Of a DNA stretch of 64,000 bases, positions 61,747-64,000 are shown one piece after another. Below the pieces are notes generated by a model. It saw only the letters and a list, made by a program, of their open reading frames with translations. It searched no databases and was not told the origin of the DNA. Numbering within the stretch: the stretch's first letter is position 1; each line of letters begins with the position of its first letter. Source of the stretch: Natronocella acetinitrilica (GTDB taxonomy: Bacteria > Pseudomonadota > Gammaproteobacteria > Nitrococcales > Aquisalimonadaceae); the NCBI RefSeq assembly GCF_024170285.1, contig NZ_JALJXV010000012.1, positions 62,001-126,000 of the forward strand. Direction: 5' to 3'. A program made the position numbers and the translations under genes.

Positions 61747-62564
61747 ATCGGATTACGTACACCGCGTTCGTCGCCTTCATCGCCAGCGTGCTCACGCTCG
61801 TGGCGGTCTGGGCGCTGGTTCCAAGCAACAGCGGCGACCCAGATGCCGCGGCAGCAGATGCGCTTCGCGAGATCACCCCGGAGGAACTGGCTCGGCACGA
61901 CACTCGGGAGAGTTGCTGGAAAGTCGTCAATGATCGGGTTTACGACGTCACCGACTACATCTCAAGGCACCCGACTCCCGAATCCGTGATGTTGCGCTGG
62001 TGTGGTTATGAAGCAACGCAGGCGTGGGTGGACAAGGGCGATGGCCGGCCTCACAGTCCTGCAGCCAGGTCCATGCTGCAGGAGTATCTGGAGGGTCGCC
62101 TGGTTGGGGAGGCGCCGCTGCCGCCCGATGCCGACGAACGCGCGGAGGAGCGTTTGCCACCCGCAGAGGATGACATTGCCGAGGAGCGTGACGTCCCCGT
62201 GTGGCAACCGGGTAAGCAATACCCGGATGGCCGTTATCGCGGCACCTTCTCAGACCGCGGCTATCATCAGGTGGGCATCCAGTTCCACCTGGAAGACGGC
62301 GTCTTCCGAAACATCAGCTTCCGCCACCTTTATTACGCGGGACAGGATTACCTGGCCATGGACGAGGGCGACGCCCTCTACCCGGTCCTGCGCCAACACA
62401 GGCAGATCGCCGAGCAACTTGAAGGCAGGCCAGTTGAGGCGATCAATGATCTTTACGCGCCCGAAAGCCTGGTGGATGACATCGACGGCTTCACCGGGGC
62501 GACTCTGCGCGGGAGCAAGGTCATCTCCGCCATCCGTGATGGCCTGAACCGCGGCATCTATTGA
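61743..62564 (+). CDS. Membrane-anchored cytochrome b5-FMN-binding fusion protein
   Basis: 273 residues coupled to the flavoprotein gene by overlap. Residues 5-26 form a membrane anchor. Residues about 43-120 are a cytochrome b5-like domain (RHDTRESCWKVVNDRVYDVT) with His76 in a SRHPTPE loop replacing the usual HPGG, and His104 as probable second ligand. An acidic linker follows, then an FMN-binding domain (about 160-273) with the ApbE target motif DGFTGAT at 248-254. The protein should carry both heme and covalent FMN at the periplasmic face. Confidence 0.82.
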   Translation: MNRITYTAFVAFIASVLTLVAVWALVPSNSGDPDAAAADALREITPEELARHDTRESCWKVVNDRVYDVTDYISRHPTPESVMLRWCGYEATQAWVDKGDGRPHSPAARSMLQEYLEGRLVGEAPLPPDADERAEERLPPAEDDIAEERDVPVWQPGKQYPDGRYRGTFSDRGYHQVGIQFHLEDGVFRNISFRHLYYAGQDYLAMDEGDALYPVLRQHRQIAEQLEGRPVEAINDLYAPESLVDDIDGFTGATLRGSKVISAIRDGLNRGIY

Positions 62565-62616
62565 TGCCCTTAGGGCCGTTATTGGATGAAGCCCACCGGA
62601 CTCTTGGCTTTGGCGA

Positions 62617-63354
62617 CTAGTGTTTCCTGTGACGCCATGTCTTGAAGAAAGAGGCGCCTCTAACGGCCAGAACGATCACCACAACCCAAACGAAAACCCA
62701 TTGCAGCGGATTGGGATCCGGTACCGGGCGATGGAAGTCCAGGAAGTGGAAAAACAGGAAGTACGCCGTGTGCACTACCACCAACGTCCAGAGCACGATC
62801 GTCGTGCTATGCAGGAGTTTCCAGGCCGATCCTCCAAGGGTTCGCACGGACATGTCATTGGAAGTGATCATCAAGATGACGCCGTAGGCAAGCGCCACAA
62901 CCCCGATCAGGTTTGCGAGTCCGAAGCCATGCTGCAACATGACGTAGGAACCGAGGGTGGGGTGGAATTCAAATCCGAACAGACGCGCAAAATCCCATTC
63001 AACCCAGCCGTCCAGAATAATGACAGTGTGGATAATCGCCAGACCTATGGCATAAATGCCAGCCTCGCGCCGCAGAGGAATCAGCCGGCGAAGCGCCGGA
63101 CAGAGCCGTGCAACCGGCCCGATAAGCATGGTGAACGTGAGCAGTACGAAAGCAGCGTCTGCCGTGGCCTTGTTCCACCTGTGCATCGGGCTCCACTGCT
63201 CGTGGACAAGCCCAAATACGTAGACCAGTAATGCCGCGACGAGAACCGTAAAGATGTGCCGCGATGTGGTTCTCGTCATCAGCAAGCCGAGAGAATTTAT
63301 TTTCGTCTTGGTGGGAAGCGGTCGTGCGCCGGTCGTATCGTCAGCTCCGCTCAT
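62617..63354 (-). CDS. Ferric reductase-like transmembrane (cytochrome b type) protein
   Basis: 245 residues, about six to seven helices, with heme-ligand type histidines in GIYAIGLAIIHTVIILDGWV, LLHSTTIVLWTLVVVHTAYF and LFFHFLDFHRP. A start at ATG 63279 (MTRTTSRHIF) is possible. It resembles the MsrQ/YedZ-like heme membrane family. It is convergent with the b5-FMN gene and may be a second electron entry or exit of the same module. Confidence 0.8.
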   Translation of the reverse strand: MSGADDTTGARPLPTKTKINSLGLLMTRTTSRHIFTVLVAALLVYVFGLVHEQWSPMHRWNKATADAAFVLLTFTMLIGPVARLCPALRRLIPLRREAGIYAIGLAIIHTVIILDGWVEWDFARLFGFEFHPTLGSYVMLQHGFGLANLIGVVALAYGVILMITSNDMSVRTLGGSAWKLLHSTTIVLWTLVVVHTAYFLFFHFLDFHRPVPDPNPLQWVFVWVVVIVLAVRGASFFKTWRHRKH

Positions 63355-63558
63355 GAATGAGGCACCCCCAGTACGTCTTAAGTTTAACGAACAAGCCGCC
63401 GCCGGTGCATTTTTGTTCCGAACCAGTAGCGCGCCGCGAACCTGCCTCGAAACTCTGCCAAGATGAAGTCAAAGGCATGCGTATACGCATGATCCTCAAT
63501 TCGCACCTGCCATTGACCAGGCATTTCCAACCGGCCGGTCGCCTTGCCATTAATCAAT

Positions 63559-64000
63559 TCAGGTGCTCTTCCCGCCAAGTCTTGCCCGCTTCAGCAATAC
63601 GGAGTTGCCAATGACGGAAAGGGAACTCGCGGTCATGGCGATGACGCCGATCATCGGGTGGAGCAGGCCTACGGCGGCAATCGGAATGGCGGCAACGTTG
63701 TAACCCCAGGCCCAGAACATGTTCTGCACGATCTTGCGGAAGGTGAGCCGCGAGAGTTCCACCGCCTCCACAACCTTTGTGAGCTCACCGCTCACCAGCG
63801 TGACGTCGGCCGCCTCGATGGCCACATCCGCACCCGCACCAATCGCGATGCCCACGTTAGCCTGCTTGAGTGCCGGAGCGTCGTTAATGCCGTCACCGAC
63901 CATGGCCACGTGTTGGCCGTATCGCTCCTGAAGCTGCCGGATGGCATCCACCTTGCCCTCGGGCAGCACGCCGGCCTGGACCTCGTCGAGCCCCACCTCC
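63559..64000 (-). CDS. Copper-type P-ATPase, C-terminal part (5' end outside window)
   Basis: The frame enters from the right edge and gives about 147 residues. The hinge motif VGDGINDAPALKQANVGIAI, the sequence ELSRLTFRKIVQNMFWAWGY and the last-helix motif MTASSLSVIGNSVLLKRAR are those of CopA-like heavy-metal ATPases. It exports copper or silver. Continues beyond base 64000. Confidence 0.93.
   Translation of the reverse strand, partial: EVGLDEVQAGVLPEGKVDAIRQLQERYGQHVAMVGDGINDAPALKQANVGIAIGAGADVAIEAADVTLVSGELTKVVEAVELSRLTFRKIVQNMFWAWGYNVAAIPIAAVGLLHPMIGVIAMTASSLSVIGNSVLLKRARLGGKST

Noticed and set aside
1-64000. tRNA or rRNA genes
   Set aside because: No cloverleaf or conserved rRNA segment was recognised by eye; a covariance-model scan would be needed to exclude tRNAs fully.

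Overview
The window (GC-rich, compact genes) looks like a chromosomal segment of a metabolically versatile proteobacterium, most likely a marine or halophilic gammaproteobacterium. The evidence is the gene content (phasin-like protein, TRAP and TctABC solute systems, Xsc/SoeABC sulfonate metabolism, sigma-54 regulation). No rRNA or tRNA gene was recognised, and the taxonomic guess is weak.

Layout. 1-4.8 kb: end of a phosphoketolase gene, a repeat-bearing PRC-barrel protein, and an envelope/stress group (phasin-like, YqjE-like, small protein, AI-2E permease, DUF883). 4.9-7.7 kb: a CobS/CobT-type AAA-VWA pair. 8.0-32.2 kb: a C2-sulfonate island. It holds xsc; a GntR regulator facing tctABC-sauS-sauT (sulfoacetate to sulfoacetaldehyde); a TauE-type exporter; soeABC (sulfite oxidation); an SLC13 permease; an IclR regulator facing a GMC dehydrogenase (candidate isethionate dehydrogenase) and pta; and a TRAP transporter. 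Sulfoacetaldehyde is the hub. Xsc splits it to acetyl phosphate plus sulfite, Pta makes acetyl-CoA, and sulfite is oxidised or exported. A 17-bp palindromic motif upstream of xsc, soeA, the GMC gene and the TRAP operon suggests one IclR regulon.

32.3-38.3 kb: an unknown secreted protein, a D-erythronate-type set (otnK, otnC, denD) and a ThDP enzyme. 38.4-44.3 kb: mixed accessory genes, including a GloVer-repeat surface protein, a truncated choloylglycine-hydrolase remnant, hemolysin III, an aldo/keto reductase, DoxX with a Gly/Glu-repeat peptide, and an OYE-type flavoprotein.

44.3-58.1 kb: the most novel block. A PrpR-like sigma-54 activator lies inside a group with three excellent -24/-12 promoters: one before a CoA-transferase/HMG-CoA-lyase-like/amidohydrolase operon, and two divergent ones before a TRAP transporter and a GlcG-SDR pair. 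Beyond a terminator lie hupE and a three-gene cobalt nitrile-hydratase-family enzyme with thiocyanate-hydrolase architecture (scnBAC order). The substrate of the sigma-54 system is unknown.

58.2-64 kb: a decayed VapC toxin gene, possible IS21-type end repeats, and an extracytoplasmic flavinylation module (ApbE, ferric-reductase-like flavoprotein, a cytochrome b5-FMN fusion, a cytochrome-b-like membrane protein). The window ends inside a copper-type P-ATPase gene.
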